From positions 186,001-250,000 of the forward strand of contig NZ_BJMN01000010.1 in the NCBI RefSeq assembly GCF_006539185.1: DNA of 64,000 bases. The letters are read 5' to 3'. The notes beneath the pieces were generated by a model that was given only the letters and a program-made list of their open reading frames with translations, was not told the origin of the DNA and did no database searches. Position 1 is the stretch's first letter; the number at the start of each line of letters is the position of its first letter. Of the stretch, positions 47,741 through 56,523 are shown one piece after another. The position numbers and the translations under genes were made by a program. The DNA is from Streptomyces gardneri. GTDB lineage: Bacteria; Actinomycetota; Actinomycetes; Streptomycetales; Streptomycetaceae.

Positions 47741-47981
47741 GCGTACTCCCCCTTGGTGTTGCTTCCCCGTCGACCCGCTGGTCGTCCGGCTCCGCGTGTC
47801 GTGGCAAGCCTTACGCACTGTCGTGGACAGGGCAAGCACCGAGCCGCGCCCGCGCGTCCCGCCCGATGTCCGAGGCGGGAGGCAGTATGGGGGCATGACG
47901 AGGACGACCGAGGATCCGGGTGAGGATCGACAACGTGACGGCCAGGGCGGCGCCTTCGGCTGAGGCACTGCGCGCGGTCAT

Positions 47982-48605
47982 TCAGCCGACGCTGTCGAGG
48001 AGTCGGGCGGTGTGCATCCGCCCGGCGTACTCGACGAGCCGGATGAGCACCTCCTTCCCCGAGTCGCGGTCGCGCGCGTCGCACAGCACGACAGGTGTGC
48101 CGCGGTCCAGGTCGAGCGCACGGGAGACCTCGTGCGCGCCGTACGTCCGGGCGCCCGTGAAGCAGTTGACGGCGACGACGAAGGGGATCTTGCGGTGCTC
48201 GAAGTAGTCGACGGCCGGGAAGCAGTCCTCGAGCCGCCGGGTGTCGGCGAGCACGACGGCCCCCAGGGCGCCCTGCGACAGCTCGTCCCACAGAAACCAG
48301 AAGCGGTCCTGACCCGGAGTGCCGAAGAGGTAGAGGGAGAGTCCGGAGCGGATCGTGATGCGGCCGAAGTCCATGGCGACGGTCGTGGTGGTCTTCTGGT
48401 CGACTCCCCCGGTGTCGTCGACGAGTTCGCCGGCGCGGCTGAGCCGTTCCTCCGTCCGCAGGGGTCGGATCTCGCTGACGGAGCCGACCAGGGTGGTCTT
48501 GCCGACCCCGAATCCGCCGGCGACCAGGATCTTCAGGGCGAGGGCGGTGGTGTCCACGCCGTCTCCCGCGCCGGTGCCGGTGCTCTCAGAGCGCTCGTAG
48601 GCCAT
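47982..48605 (-). CDS. cvnD: Conservon GTPase (CvnD-type)
   Basis: 207-residue small GTPase of the MglA/Ras-like prokaryotic group. P-loop GGFGVGKTTLVGS, switch region with TTTTVAMDFG, Walker B LYLFGTPGQDRFWFLWDEL, and NKxD-like NCFTG replacing the canonical motif. Fourth gene of the conservon; its ATG overlaps the DUF742 gene by 20 bp. Known systems (cvn1, cvn9) resemble eukaryotic G-protein signalling and affect aerial growth and antibiotic production. Confidence 0.93.
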   Translation of the reverse strand: MAYERSESTGTGAGDGVDTTALALKILVAGGFGVGKTTLVGSVSEIRPLRTEERLSRAGELVDDTGGVDQKTTTTVAMDFGRITIRSGLSLYLFGTPGQDRFWFLWDELSQGALGAVVLADTRRLEDCFPAVDYFEHRKIPFVVAVNCFTGARTYGAHEVSRALDLDRGTPVVLCDARDRDSGKEVLIRLVEYAGRMHTARLLDSVG

Positions 48606-49002
48606 CGATGACTTCCCTCAGGATTCTTTCGTCGGGGAGCTGTGCGGGGGGTACGGGTCTGCTGACGCGGACGAAGCCCGATTCGAGGAGGTCGCCGAGG
48701 AGGACCCGGACGACTCCGACGGGCAGGTCGGCGTCGGCGGCGAGCTCGGCCACGGACTGCGTCTCGGCGCGGCACAGGGCGAGCAGGGAGCGGTGTTCGG
48801 GGCCCAGGAGGCCTTCCTCGGCCGCTCCCGGCGGGTCGTCGTCGACGACGACGAGGGCGATGAGGTCGAACCGTACGTTGCTGGGCCCCGGCCGGGTCCG
48901 GCCGCCGGTCATCGCGTACGGGCGTACCAGCGGCCCGGCGTCGGCGTCGTACCACTGACCGCCCGGTACGGCCGGGCCGCCGCCGGTGCTGTCCTCGTTC
49001 AT
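48586..49002 (-). CDS. cvnC: Conservon DUF742 protein (CvnC-type)
   Basis: 138 residues with a winged-helix-like DUF742 fold: DADAGPLVRPYAMTGGRTRP, FDLIALVVV, EHRSLLALCRAETQSVAELAADADLPVGVVRVLLGDL. Third conservon gene; overlaps cvnD and follows cvnB by 13 bp. Its partner contacts with CvnA, B and D are known from the family. Confidence 0.92.
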   Translation of the reverse strand: MNEDSTGGGPAVPGGQWYDADAGPLVRPYAMTGGRTRPGPSNVRFDLIALVVVDDDPPGAAEEGLLGPEHRSLLALCRAETQSVAELAADADLPVGVVRVLLGDLLESGFVRVSRPVPPAQLPDERILREVIDGLRAL

Positions 49003-49015
49003 GGAGGTCTCCGGG

Positions 49016-49450
49016 TCAGCCGGCGGCCGGCGGGGTCACCGTGAGCCGCGGCGGGGTGTGCAGATGCTCGCCGACCCGCTTGACGAGACGGGCCATCTCG
49101 TAGGCGATGAGGCCGATGTCGGCGCTGACCGAGCTGAGGACCGCGAGGCAGGAGCCGTCGCCCGCCGCGGCGACGAACAGGAACCCGTCGTCCATCTCGA
49201 CCATCGTCTGGCGGACGCCCCCGGTGTGGAACTGCCTTCCCGCGCCCTTGGCGAGGCTGTGGAAGCCGGAGGCGATGGCGGCGAGGTGCTCGGCGTCCTC
49301 CCGGCTCAGTCCGCTGGAGGAGCCGACGGCCAGGCCGTCGTTGGAGAGCACCACGGTGTGGCGGACCTCGCGGACCCGCATGACGAGGTCGTCGAGGAGC
49401 CAGTCGAGTTCACCGGACCGGTGATGGGAGATCCTCTCGTGGTCGATCAT
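49016..49450 (-). CDS. cvnB: Conservon roadblock/LC7 protein (CvnB-type)
   Basis: 144 residues, single roadblock domain with LDWLLDDLVMRVREVRHTVVLSNDGLAVGSSSGLSREDAEHL. Acts with the CvnD GTPase and CvnA. Its ATG overlaps the cvnA stop (ATGA), so it is co-translated with the sensor kinase gene. Confidence 0.93.
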   Translation of the reverse strand: MIDHERISHHRSGELDWLLDDLVMRVREVRHTVVLSNDGLAVGSSSGLSREDAEHLAAIASGFHSLAKGAGRQFHTGGVRQTMVEMDDGFLFVAAAGDGSCLAVLSSVSADIGLIAYEMARLVKRVGEHLHTPPRLTVTPPAAG

Positions 49451-52400
49451 GCGTCGTCTCCTTCGAAGCGGGGGGTGGTCATGGGGTCGATGAGGTCGTG
49501 GTGCGGCTCGGCGGGGAACTCTCCGCCGAAGCCGGTCCCGAGGGGCCGCCTGCTGCCGGGGGCGGGGCCGCCGCCGCGCTGCCAGCCGTCCCGGTAGGCC
49601 GCCATCCGGTCACGGACCTGCTCGGGGGTACGCCCGTCCGCACCGGGAGCCGCGGGTACGGAGACCGGGGCGGGAGCGGGTGCCTCGCGGAGCTGCGGGA
49701 CGAGGTTCGCCTGCCGCACGCGGCGCGGCAGATCGCCGTCGGGGTCGCCGTGGTCGCCGCCGCCGAGGCCGGCCGGGTCTCCTTGCGGGCCGTACGCGCC
49801 CGGGCCGAACGGCGTCGTGGGCGGCTGCACGGGAGCCGGGCCCCGCGGCGGCGGAGGCGTCGCCGGAACCGACGAGGAGGCCGGTGCGGCGGGCGTCGGA
49901 ACGGCTCGTGTCGGCGGGGCCTGTGTCGGTCCGGCCTGCACTGGCGCGGTCGGTGTCGGAACGGCCCGTGACGGTCCGGGCTGTACCGGTCCGCTCGGTG
50001 TCGGAACGGCCCGTGTCGGTCCGGACTGTGTCGGCCTGGGCTGTGTCGGTCCGGGCTGTGTCGGTCCGGCCGGCGTCGGAACGACCCGTGCCGGTGCGGC
50101 CTGTGTCGGTGCGGACTGGCCACGCGGGCGGAGGGCGGTGACCCCGGCGGGCGGGGGGCCCTCCTCCGGTCGCGCCGACAGGGCGGGAACCGCCGTCGGG
50201 CGCGACAGGGGCTGCGGGCGGGACTGCGGGACGGTCGGCGGCTGCGGGGCCCGGGAGGGCGTGGCGGGGCCGAGGGGGAGGGTCGGCGTCGGCGTACGGG
50301 GGCCCTGGGGGCGGCCGAAGCGGCGGGCCTCCGCGCGCTGCGCCTCCTCGTGTTCCCGCGCGGCGCGCGAGGCGTCCCCGGCGGAGCCGCCCGCACGCGG
50401 GTCCGTGCCTCGGGAGACGCCGGTACGGGGGTCGCCACCGCGGGGCGGCTCGGCCGGAGTTCGCCGGACCCCGGGGCTCCCGGCCCGGGAAGCGGCCACC
50501 GTGCCCTCGGCGTCCGGCCCGGTGGTCGCCGGGGCGCCGCGCCCGGGCGGCAGCGCGCCCTGGAGGAGGTCGGTCGGGAGCAGCACGACGGCCGTCGTCC
50601 CGCCGTACGGGGAGGTCCGCAGATGGACCTTGATGTCGTGGCGGGAGGAGAGCCGGCTGACGACGAAGAGTCCGAGGCGGTCGCTGTCGAAGAGGTCGAG
50701 GGCCTCGGACTGGGCGATGCGGGCGTTGGCCTCGGCGAGGGTCTCCTTGCCCATGCCGAGTCCGCGGTCCTCGATCTCCAGGGCGTAGCCGTTGCCGACG
50801 GGTTCTCCGCTGACCCGCACCTTGGTGTGGGGCGGGGAGAACTGGGCGGCGTTCTCGATGAGCTCGGCGAGGAGGTGGGTCAGGTCGGCGACGGCGCCGC
50901 CGACGACGGCCGTCTCGGGCAGTCGGCGCACCTCCACGCGCGCGTAGTCCTCGATTTCGGAGACGGCGGCGCGGACGACGTTGGTGAGGGGGACGGGCAT
51001 GCGCCACGCGCGGCCGGGGGCGGCGCCGGAGAGGATGATCAGGCTCTCGGCGTGGCGGCGCATGCGGGTGGTGAGGTGGTCGAGGCGGAAGAGGTCCCCG
51101 AGCTCGTTGGGGTCGTCGGCTCGCCGCTCCATGCTGTCCAGGAGGTTGAGCTGGCGGTGGACGAGGACCTGGCTGCGGCGGGCGAGGTTGACGAAGACCC
51201 CGGAGATCCCGCTGGCGAGCTCGGCGCGCTCGACGGCCGCGGAGAGCGCCGCGCGGTGCACGGTGATGAGCGCCTCGCCGACCTGGCCGATCTCGTCCTG
51301 GGAGACGGGCCCGGGCGGTGTCTCGGCCCGTACGTCGATCTCCTCTCCGGCACGCAGTCGCCGCATGGCGGCGGGGAGTTTGCGGCGGGCGATCCCGAGG
51401 GCGGTGTTGCGGAGGCTGACGAGTTCGACGACGAGGCCCCGGCCGATGCGGACGGAGATGACGAGGGAGGCGGCGACGGCGGCGAGGCCGAGCAGGACCG
51501 CCGCGCCGCCCATGCTCAGGACGCCGCCCGCGAAGGGGTCGGCGCGGTCGGCCGCGGCCGTGCGCGCCTCGGTCTCGATCGCGGTGAGTCCGCTCCGTAC
51601 GGCGGTCAGGGTGTCGTCCCAGTCGGCGGACGTGACCGCCTGGGCCGCGGGACGCCCGGCCTCGGCGGTCAGGACGCTGTCCTCGGCCTTGACGAGCCGG
51701 GTGTGGTCGCGGCCCGCCTCGATCCGGGCCCACTCCGCACGTGTCGCGGCGGGCAGGTCGGCCGTGGCGGAGGCGGTGAGGGTACGGCGGGTCTCGACGG
51801 CTCCGGCGAAGGCGCGGAGCCGTTCCGAGGTGAGCCGCCCGGTGAGGTGGGCGGAGCCGAGGAGGGCGTCCTCCCGGGCCAGCATCTCGCCCGCGCGGCC
51901 GAATTCGAGGAGCACGCGCGCGTCGGACCCCTGCTGGGTGTCCTGGATGCCGGTGAGGGCGCCGCCGACGGCGAAGCCCGCGGAGACGGCGGCGGTGTAC
52001 TCCTCGTACACCTGGTCCCAGTCGGCGCGGCCGTCGACGGCGGCGGTGCGGAGCCGTGCGAGGCCCTCGACGGTGCCGACGAAGGCGCTCACCCGTGCGG
52101 GAACGTCTCCGGGCAGGTCCCCGGTGTCGCCGACGGTGTGGTCGCCGTCGAGGCGGAGGCGGTCGATGGCGGTGTCCGTGCGGCGCATCCGGTCCTTGAG
52201 CTCGGCCGACCGGGCGGTGCCGGGCGCGGCCACCTGGCGTACGGCGGCGCGCCGTTCGGCCTGGAGCGCGTCGATCGCGGCCGTCACCGGCTCGCGGATC
52301 TCGGCGTCGACGCGCTGGAGCTGTCGGAGCCGGGCGATGTCCTGGGCGGTGGTGACGGTGGCGAATCCCCACAGGGCGAGGAGCGAGACGACCGGGACCA

Positions 52401-52689
52401 TCAGGAGCGAGACGATCTTGGCCCGGACGGTCCGGGGACGCAGTCCGTGTCCCGTCGGGCGGGTGCGGACCGGAGAACCGGACCCCGCGGCGGGGGTGTC
52501 CGAGGCGTACGCGTCCGGGGTGCCCGGCGCGTGGGGGTCGTCCGTGCGGCCGGCGGTGGGGAAGGCCTCGGGGGTGTGGTGCGGCCCCTGTTCCTCGGCG
52601 GGGGGCCCGGCGTGTGCGCGTCGCCCGCGCGCGGGCGCCGGCGGCGGAGCCGTCGCCTCGGCGTCCTTGGTCTTGCGGGGAGTTCGCAT
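49447..52689 (-). CDS. cvnA: Conservon sensor-like kinase with NIT domain (CvnA-type)
   Basis: 1080 residues. The cytoplasmic N-terminus is Pro/Ala-rich. TM1 at ~92-112 and TM2 at ~390-420 flank a helical nitrate/nitrite-sensing (NIT) domain. HAMP follows, then HATPase_c with LIENAAQFSPPHTKVRV (N-box) and IEDRGLGMGKE (G1). No clear HisKA phospho-acceptor box is visible, as usual for CvnA. The last ~350 residues are a disordered Pro/Thr-rich tail with repeats. GAGGAG ribosome site. First gene of the conservon. Confidence 0.92.
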   Translation of the reverse strand: MRTPRKTKDAEATAPPPAPARGRRAHAGPPAEEQGPHHTPEAFPTAGRTDDPHAPGTPDAYASDTPAAGSGSPVRTRPTGHGLRPRTVRAKIVSLLMVPVVSLLALWGFATVTTAQDIARLRQLQRVDAEIREPVTAAIDALQAERRAAVRQVAAPGTARSAELKDRMRRTDTAIDRLRLDGDHTVGDTGDLPGDVPARVSAFVGTVEGLARLRTAAVDGRADWDQVYEEYTAAVSAGFAVGGALTGIQDTQQGSDARVLLEFGRAGEMLAREDALLGSAHLTGRLTSERLRAFAGAVETRRTLTASATADLPAATRAEWARIEAGRDHTRLVKAEDSVLTAEAGRPAAQAVTSADWDDTLTAVRSGLTAIETEARTAAADRADPFAGGVLSMGGAAVLLGLAAVAASLVISVRIGRGLVVELVSLRNTALGIARRKLPAAMRRLRAGEEIDVRAETPPGPVSQDEIGQVGEALITVHRAALSAAVERAELASGISGVFVNLARRSQVLVHRQLNLLDSMERRADDPNELGDLFRLDHLTTRMRRHAESLIILSGAAPGRAWRMPVPLTNVVRAAVSEIEDYARVEVRRLPETAVVGGAVADLTHLLAELIENAAQFSPPHTKVRVSGEPVGNGYALEIEDRGLGMGKETLAEANARIAQSEALDLFDSDRLGLFVVSRLSSRHDIKVHLRTSPYGGTTAVVLLPTDLLQGALPPGRGAPATTGPDAEGTVAASRAGSPGVRRTPAEPPRGGDPRTGVSRGTDPRAGGSAGDASRAAREHEEAQRAEARRFGRPQGPRTPTPTLPLGPATPSRAPQPPTVPQSRPQPLSRPTAVPALSARPEEGPPPAGVTALRPRGQSAPTQAAPARVVPTPAGPTQPGPTQPRPTQSGPTRAVPTPSGPVQPGPSRAVPTPTAPVQAGPTQAPPTRAVPTPAAPASSSVPATPPPPRGPAPVQPPTTPFGPGAYGPQGDPAGLGGGDHGDPDGDLPRRVRQANLVPQLREAPAPAPVSVPAAPGADGRTPEQVRDRMAAYRDGWQRGGGPAPGSRRPLGTGFGGEFPAEPHHDLIDPMTTPRFEGDDA
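49890..50120. repeat. Degenerate 15-bp repeats in the cvnA tail
   Basis: Units like CTGTGTCGGTCCGGG recur many times, alternating with GTGTCGGAACGGC blocks. They encode Pro-Thr-rich PTQPGP / PTRAVPTP peptide repeats. Confidence 0.8.
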
Positions 52690-52809
52690 GGGCTCCTCGT
52701 TCCGGCTGCGTCTGTCTCTGGTGCGGTGGCTGTGCGTGAGCGGTGTGCGGAGGTACGGGGGCGGGAGTACGGAATGAAGGGCCGGCCGGTCAGGTCAGGT
52801 CGGGTCCGA

Positions 52810-53637
52810 TCAGCGGTGACGGGCGGGTTCGGCGGTGCGGAAGCCGGGGGGTGCGACGTCCACCGCCCGCTCGTCCGGTTCGGTGAGGCGCTCGGCCGAG
52901 GCGTACGCGGCCCGCTCCTTCGCCGTCGGCGAGAGGGCGACGAAGGCGGAGGTGATGAACAGGTACGAGCCGAGTCCGACGGCGAGCGGGAAGATGAACT
53001 GCATGACCGTGGCGCCCGGGAGAGCGGTGGCGGAGGGAACGACCTCGACCCGAACGGCGAACATCCCCGTGTAGTGCATGCTGCTGACGGCCGCGCCCAT
53101 GACGAGCGAGGCGACGGCGACGGCTGCCGGAGCGTGGATGTTGAGTGCCGCCCAGAGCGCCGCGGTGGCGGCCACGACCGCGATCACGACCGAGAGGGCG
53201 ACGAGCAGGGGGTCGAACCGGACCTGTCCGTGCAGCCGGAGCGCGGCCATGCCCATGTAGTGCATGCTCGCCACGCCGACGCCCGTGGTCAGTCCGCCGA
53301 TCAGGAGCGAACGGACCCGGTCGCGGCCGTAGCCGACGGCGAACACTCCGAGGCCGACGACGGCCATGGCGATGAGCAGGCTGAGGATGGTGAGGGGAAC
53401 GTTGTAGCGGATGTCGGTTCCGGTCACGCCGAAGCCGAGCATCGCGACGAAGTGCATCGTCCAGATGCCGGTGCCGATCGCGGAGGCGGCGGTGAGCAGC
53501 CAGTTCCGCCGCGATCGGCCGGTCGCGTCGAGAGCCCGTACGGTGCAGCGCAGCCCGAGGGCGGCGCCGATGCAGGCCATCGCGTACGACAGCGCGGGTG
53601 TCAGCCAGCCGAAGGTGGCGTGGTCCAGGTGTCCCAT
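52810..53637 (-). CDS. MHYT-domain integral membrane sensor protein
   Basis: 275 residues, seven hydrophobic helices. Three copies of the MHYT motif appear in order: WTMHFVAM, MHYMGMAAL and MHYTGMFAV. The domain is predicted to bind copper through these Met/His residues and to sense a diatomic gas or redox change. A polar C-terminal tail follows. No output domain is fused, so it could signal to the neighbouring conservon; that link is inference. Confidence 0.92.
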   Translation of the reverse strand: MGHLDHATFGWLTPALSYAMACIGAALGLRCTVRALDATGRSRRNWLLTAASAIGTGIWTMHFVAMLGFGVTGTDIRYNVPLTILSLLIAMAVVGLGVFAVGYGRDRVRSLLIGGLTTGVGVASMHYMGMAALRLHGQVRFDPLLVALSVVIAVVAATAALWAALNIHAPAAVAVASLVMGAAVSSMHYTGMFAVRVEVVPSATALPGATVMQFIFPLAVGLGSYLFITSAFVALSPTAKERAAYASAERLTEPDERAVDVAPPGFRTAEPARHR

Positions 53638-53788
53638 GGCTCAGGGACGCTAGTGCGCACCCGGGGGCGCACCAGGGGCGCATTTCGAAAGCTGATGGAA
53701 TATGACAGAGAGATGATCCCGAACGATCACGCCGAGTTCGAACGTGCACACAGAACGTTCACACCTCCGGGTGGTGAATCATGAGCAC

Positions 53789-54409
53789 ATGAGCGATGAC
53801 CCCACGCGTGTCCGAGAGTTCTTCGGCGTCCGCGCCGCCGACTGGGACAGCCGGTTCCCCGACGACGGTCCCGCGTACGCCGCCGCCGTGAGCGAGATCG
53901 GCCTGCGCCCCGGTGACGCGGTGCTGGACGCCGGCTGCGGGACGGGCCGCGCCCTGCCGCCGCTCCGCGCGGCCGTCGGCCCGACCGGCACCGTACTCGG
54001 CGCCGACCTGACCCCCGAGATGCTGACCGCGGCCGTACGGGCGGGACGCGGCGCCCCGGAGCAGGATGCGCCCGGTGCCGGGACCCTCCTGCTCGCCGAT
54101 GTCGGCCGGCTCCCGGTGCGCGACGGGGCGCTCGACGCCGTCTTCGGGGCGGGGCTCATCTCCCATCTCGCCGACCCCGTCTCCGGCCTGCGGGAACTCG
54201 CCCGGGTCGTGCGTCCGGGCGGCCGCCTCGCGCTGTTCCACCCGATCGGCCGCGCCGCACTCGCGGCCCGGCACGGCCGGCAGATCACACCGGACGACCT
54301 GCGCGCCGAGCCCCGCCTGCGCCCCGTGCTCGCCGAGGCCGGCTGGCGGCTCGTCAGTTACGTGGACGAGGACGCGCGCTACCTGGCTCTGGCCGTCCGC
54401 GAAGGCTGA
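53789..54409 (+). CDS. Class I SAM-dependent methyltransferase
   Basis: 206 residues. Motif I VLDAGCGTGRALPPL, then VLGADLTPEMLTAA (acidic loop), DAVFGAGLISHL and RVVRPGGRLALFHP (motif III) form a complete UbiE/Methyltransf_11 fold. Substrate unknown. Start ATG 53789; a GTG at 53771 or 53774 would add 5-6 residues. Divergent from the MHYT gene; the 150-bp gap shows no clear operator. Confidence 0.88.
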   Translation: MSDDPTRVREFFGVRAADWDSRFPDDGPAYAAAVSEIGLRPGDAVLDAGCGTGRALPPLRAAVGPTGTVLGADLTPEMLTAAVRAGRGAPEQDAPGAGTLLLADVGRLPVRDGALDAVFGAGLISHLADPVSGLRELARVVRPGGRLALFHPIGRAALAARHGRQITPDDLRAEPRLRPVLAEAGWRLVSYVDEDARYLALAVREG

Positions 54410-54977
54410 GCCACCGCGCGGAGGCCAGACGGCCCGGACACGCCGTCGTCCAGGGTGACGCATGCCGGCCGGCGACCACAGCCTGGTGGCCCGGTTCAAG
54501 AAGGGCGCCACACCACAGTCGACCGTCACCACGAAGACCAGCGGCAGCGGCACGGTGACGAAGGCCCCCGCGAAGCGGGCCGAACGGGAGGGCGCCGACC
54601 TGCTCCACCAGGCCGTCCCCGCCGCCGGTTGGGACTTCGCGGGCCGGCGGCTCGACGGCTCGTACGCGGGTGATGACGACACCGTCGACGTCGGCACCTA
54701 GGACATGGAGCTCACCGCGGTCTTCGAGCGGAAGCGGTACGCGCTGAAGGTGGAGTGCGCGGGCGGCCGCGGAAACGTCTCGCTCTCGTAGGACGGACCG
54801 CACTCGGACGGCGACACCGTCCTGGCCACGGCGGTGCCCGACCCGGGGCACCTGTTCGTGGACCGGCTGCTCGACAGGGAGCCGTACGGCGGCGACGAGG
54901 AGCGTGCCCTCGGGGAGACGGCGGTCGGCTTCGAAGAGGAGGGGCACACCCTGACGGCGGTGTTCGCCCGCGCGTAG
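54410..54977 (+). pseudogene. Decayed InlB B-repeat protein fragment
   Basis: Remnant of a surface-type protein built from divergent InlB B-repeats of ~70 residues. Visible pieces are VTMPAGDHSLVARF, DMELTAVFERKRYALKVECAGG and GDTVLATAVPDPGHLFVDRLL...GHTLTAVF. The 5' part is absent, and a one-base insertion (C at 54461) breaks the frame between GVT and MPAG. Two in-frame TAG codons follow (54699-54701 and 54789-54791) before a final TAG at 54975. Codon bias is still high-GC, so inactivation looks recent. The 143 bp to the next start hold no further gene. Confidence 0.75.
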
Positions 54978-55120
54978 CGCGCGCCCCTCCCGCCGCCTCC
55001 CGATCGGGACGGGTCATGACCTGTCCTGACCGGAACTGTCCCAACGCGCCCTTCTGTCCCGGCACTTCGCTGTCTACGGTGGAGGTACCGGGCAGTCGTG
55101 CCCGGGGAAGGCGGTGGGCG

Positions 55121-55471
55121 ATGACACGGGTAACGGAACGACTGCGCAGACTCCTCCCCTCCGCCCGGCGGGAGCCCGAGGCGACCGCGCCCGCGCCACC
55201 GCGCGCCCGGCAGGGCCACAACCTCTTCGAGGCGGCCGCCGAGTACGTGGCCGCGTGCGCCGAGGACGACCCGGCCCGGGCGGAGGAGGCGGCGAGCCGG
55301 GTCTCCCCCGGTGCGCTCTCCTTCGGTGTCAACGAACTGGCCTGCCGGGCGCTCATCGCCCTCGCCCGGGAGCGCGACGAGTCACCGACCACCGTGGCCC
55401 GCTCGCTGCTCGGCCTTCGGGACGGCGGACGACCGACGACTGCCGACCGACGGCTGACGGCTGACGGCTGA
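55121..55471 (+). CDS. Small conserved hypothetical protein (~116 residues)
   Basis: A basic N-terminal helix (TRVTERLRRLLPSARREP) and an Ala/Glu-rich helical body (HNLFEAAAEYVAACAEDDPARAEEAASRVSPGALSFGVNELACRALIALARERDESPTTVARSLLGL). It resembles short Streptomyces hypothetical proteins but no family was recognised. ATG with GGGGAAGG 10 nt upstream. The C-terminal codons run into small CTGACGG repeats. A 110-bp gap to the next gene holds nothing clear. Confidence 0.6.
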   Translation: MTRVTERLRRLLPSARREPEATAPAPPRARQGHNLFEAAAEYVAACAEDDPARAEEAASRVSPGALSFGVNELACRALIALARERDESPTTVARSLLGLRDGGRPTTADRRLTADG

Positions 55472-55581
55472 CGGGCGGTGCCTGAGGGGGGCACTCCACG
55501 GGACATCTCTCGTCCGCACACCCTCGACGCGCGGGTTACTCACTGGTTAAGGTGCGCCGACGACCAGATGGGGAGGCTGCC

Positions 55582-56478
55582 GTGGCCGGGACGGACCCGA
55601 TCGCCGAGGCGCGCGCCGGCGGCGCCGAAGCCGACGCCGACGCCGACGCGCTGTTTGTGCTGACCGCGGCGCTGCTGACGCCCGCGCGCTTCCCGAGCGT
55701 GCTCGGTGACGACTACCCGGCGGCCTGCGCCGCGCTGGGGCTCCAGCCCTACGCGGAGGGGTACGGGCTCGTGTTCGGCCAGGACGGGCTCGGGGCGCGG
55801 TGGACGGTCGTCGTCGACGACGTGTCGCTCGTCGCGGTGGCCATCTCGTCCTGGGACTGCGGCATGGCCTATGACCTCTCCCCCGACGAGAGCTCGGTGG
55901 TGGCGGGGCTGCCCGGCTGGCCGCTCGCGGTGGTCACCGCCGCGCCCGACGTCCCCGCGCCCCACGACCCGGAGCCGGAGGAGGGCGATCCGGCCCCGCT
56001 GACCCCGCCGTCGGGGGACGTGTGGGGCGCGGCGCAGCGCCGGCTCGGCGCGGACGAGGTGGCGCTCCGGTGGGCGGACTGGCGTGCGCAGGTGAGCGAC
56101 GACGCCCAGGGTGGCGCCGCACCGGAGGCGGGTACCGCAGAGGCGGGTACGGCGAGGTCCGGTCCGGAAGCTGTCTCCGACGCGGTCGTCCCCTCCGTAT
56201 CCGATCCGTACGACGGCGTGCGCAAGGCCCTGAGCGAGCTCCGCGGCTATCTGGAGGAAGCACCCCCGGTGGGGCGGGTGCGGTCCGCGTCGGCACCGGA
56301 GGGCGGTGCTCGTGTGCTGCGCGCGGACGGTCCGGGCTGGTCGTTCGTGGCCCGGACCGACGACATGGCCTTCGTGCTCCTCGACGACCTGCCGCGCGAG
56401 GTGCTGCCGGTGGCCCGGGGCCCGAGGCTGCCCGCGCTCCTCGACGCTCTCGACCGGATGGCCGTCCGCACGTCCTGA
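55582..56478 (+). CDS. Conserved hypothetical protein, ~298 residues
   Basis: Two globular parts flank an acidic low-complexity middle (AAPEAGTAEAGTARSGPE). The N-terminal ADALFVLTAALLTPARFPSVLGDDYPAACAALGLQPYAEGYGLVFGQDGLGARWTVVVDDV and a C-terminal WSFVARTDDMAFVLLDDLPREVLPVARGPRLPALLDALDRM have no recognised function. No signal or membrane segment. GTG 55582 chosen because GGGGAGG is 6 nt upstream. Followed by a hairpin. Confidence 0.7.
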   Translation: MAGTDPIAEARAGGAEADADADALFVLTAALLTPARFPSVLGDDYPAACAALGLQPYAEGYGLVFGQDGLGARWTVVVDDVSLVAVAISSWDCGMAYDLSPDESSVVAGLPGWPLAVVTAAPDVPAPHDPEPEEGDPAPLTPPSGDVWGAAQRRLGADEVALRWADWRAQVSDDAQGGAAPEAGTAEAGTARSGPEAVSDAVVPSVSDPYDGVRKALSELRGYLEEAPPVGRVRSASAPEGGARVLRADGPGWSFVARTDDMAFVLLDDLPREVLPVARGPRLPALLDALDRMAVRTS

Positions 56479-56482
56479 ACAC

Positions 56483-56507
56483 TCCTCCCCCTTGACCCGG
56501 GGGAGGA
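56483..56507. terminator. Terminator between convergent genes
   Basis: 9-bp stem TCCTCCCCC / GGGGGAGGA with a 7-nt loop, between the hypothetical protein and the convergent MOSC gene. Confidence 0.7.
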
Positions 56508-56523
56508 TCGAGGACGTACGCCG

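Noticed and set aside
54699..54791. Programmed TAG recoding in the InlB-repeat frame
   Set aside because: The same region has a frameshift and has lost its 5' end, so decay explains the stops more simply.
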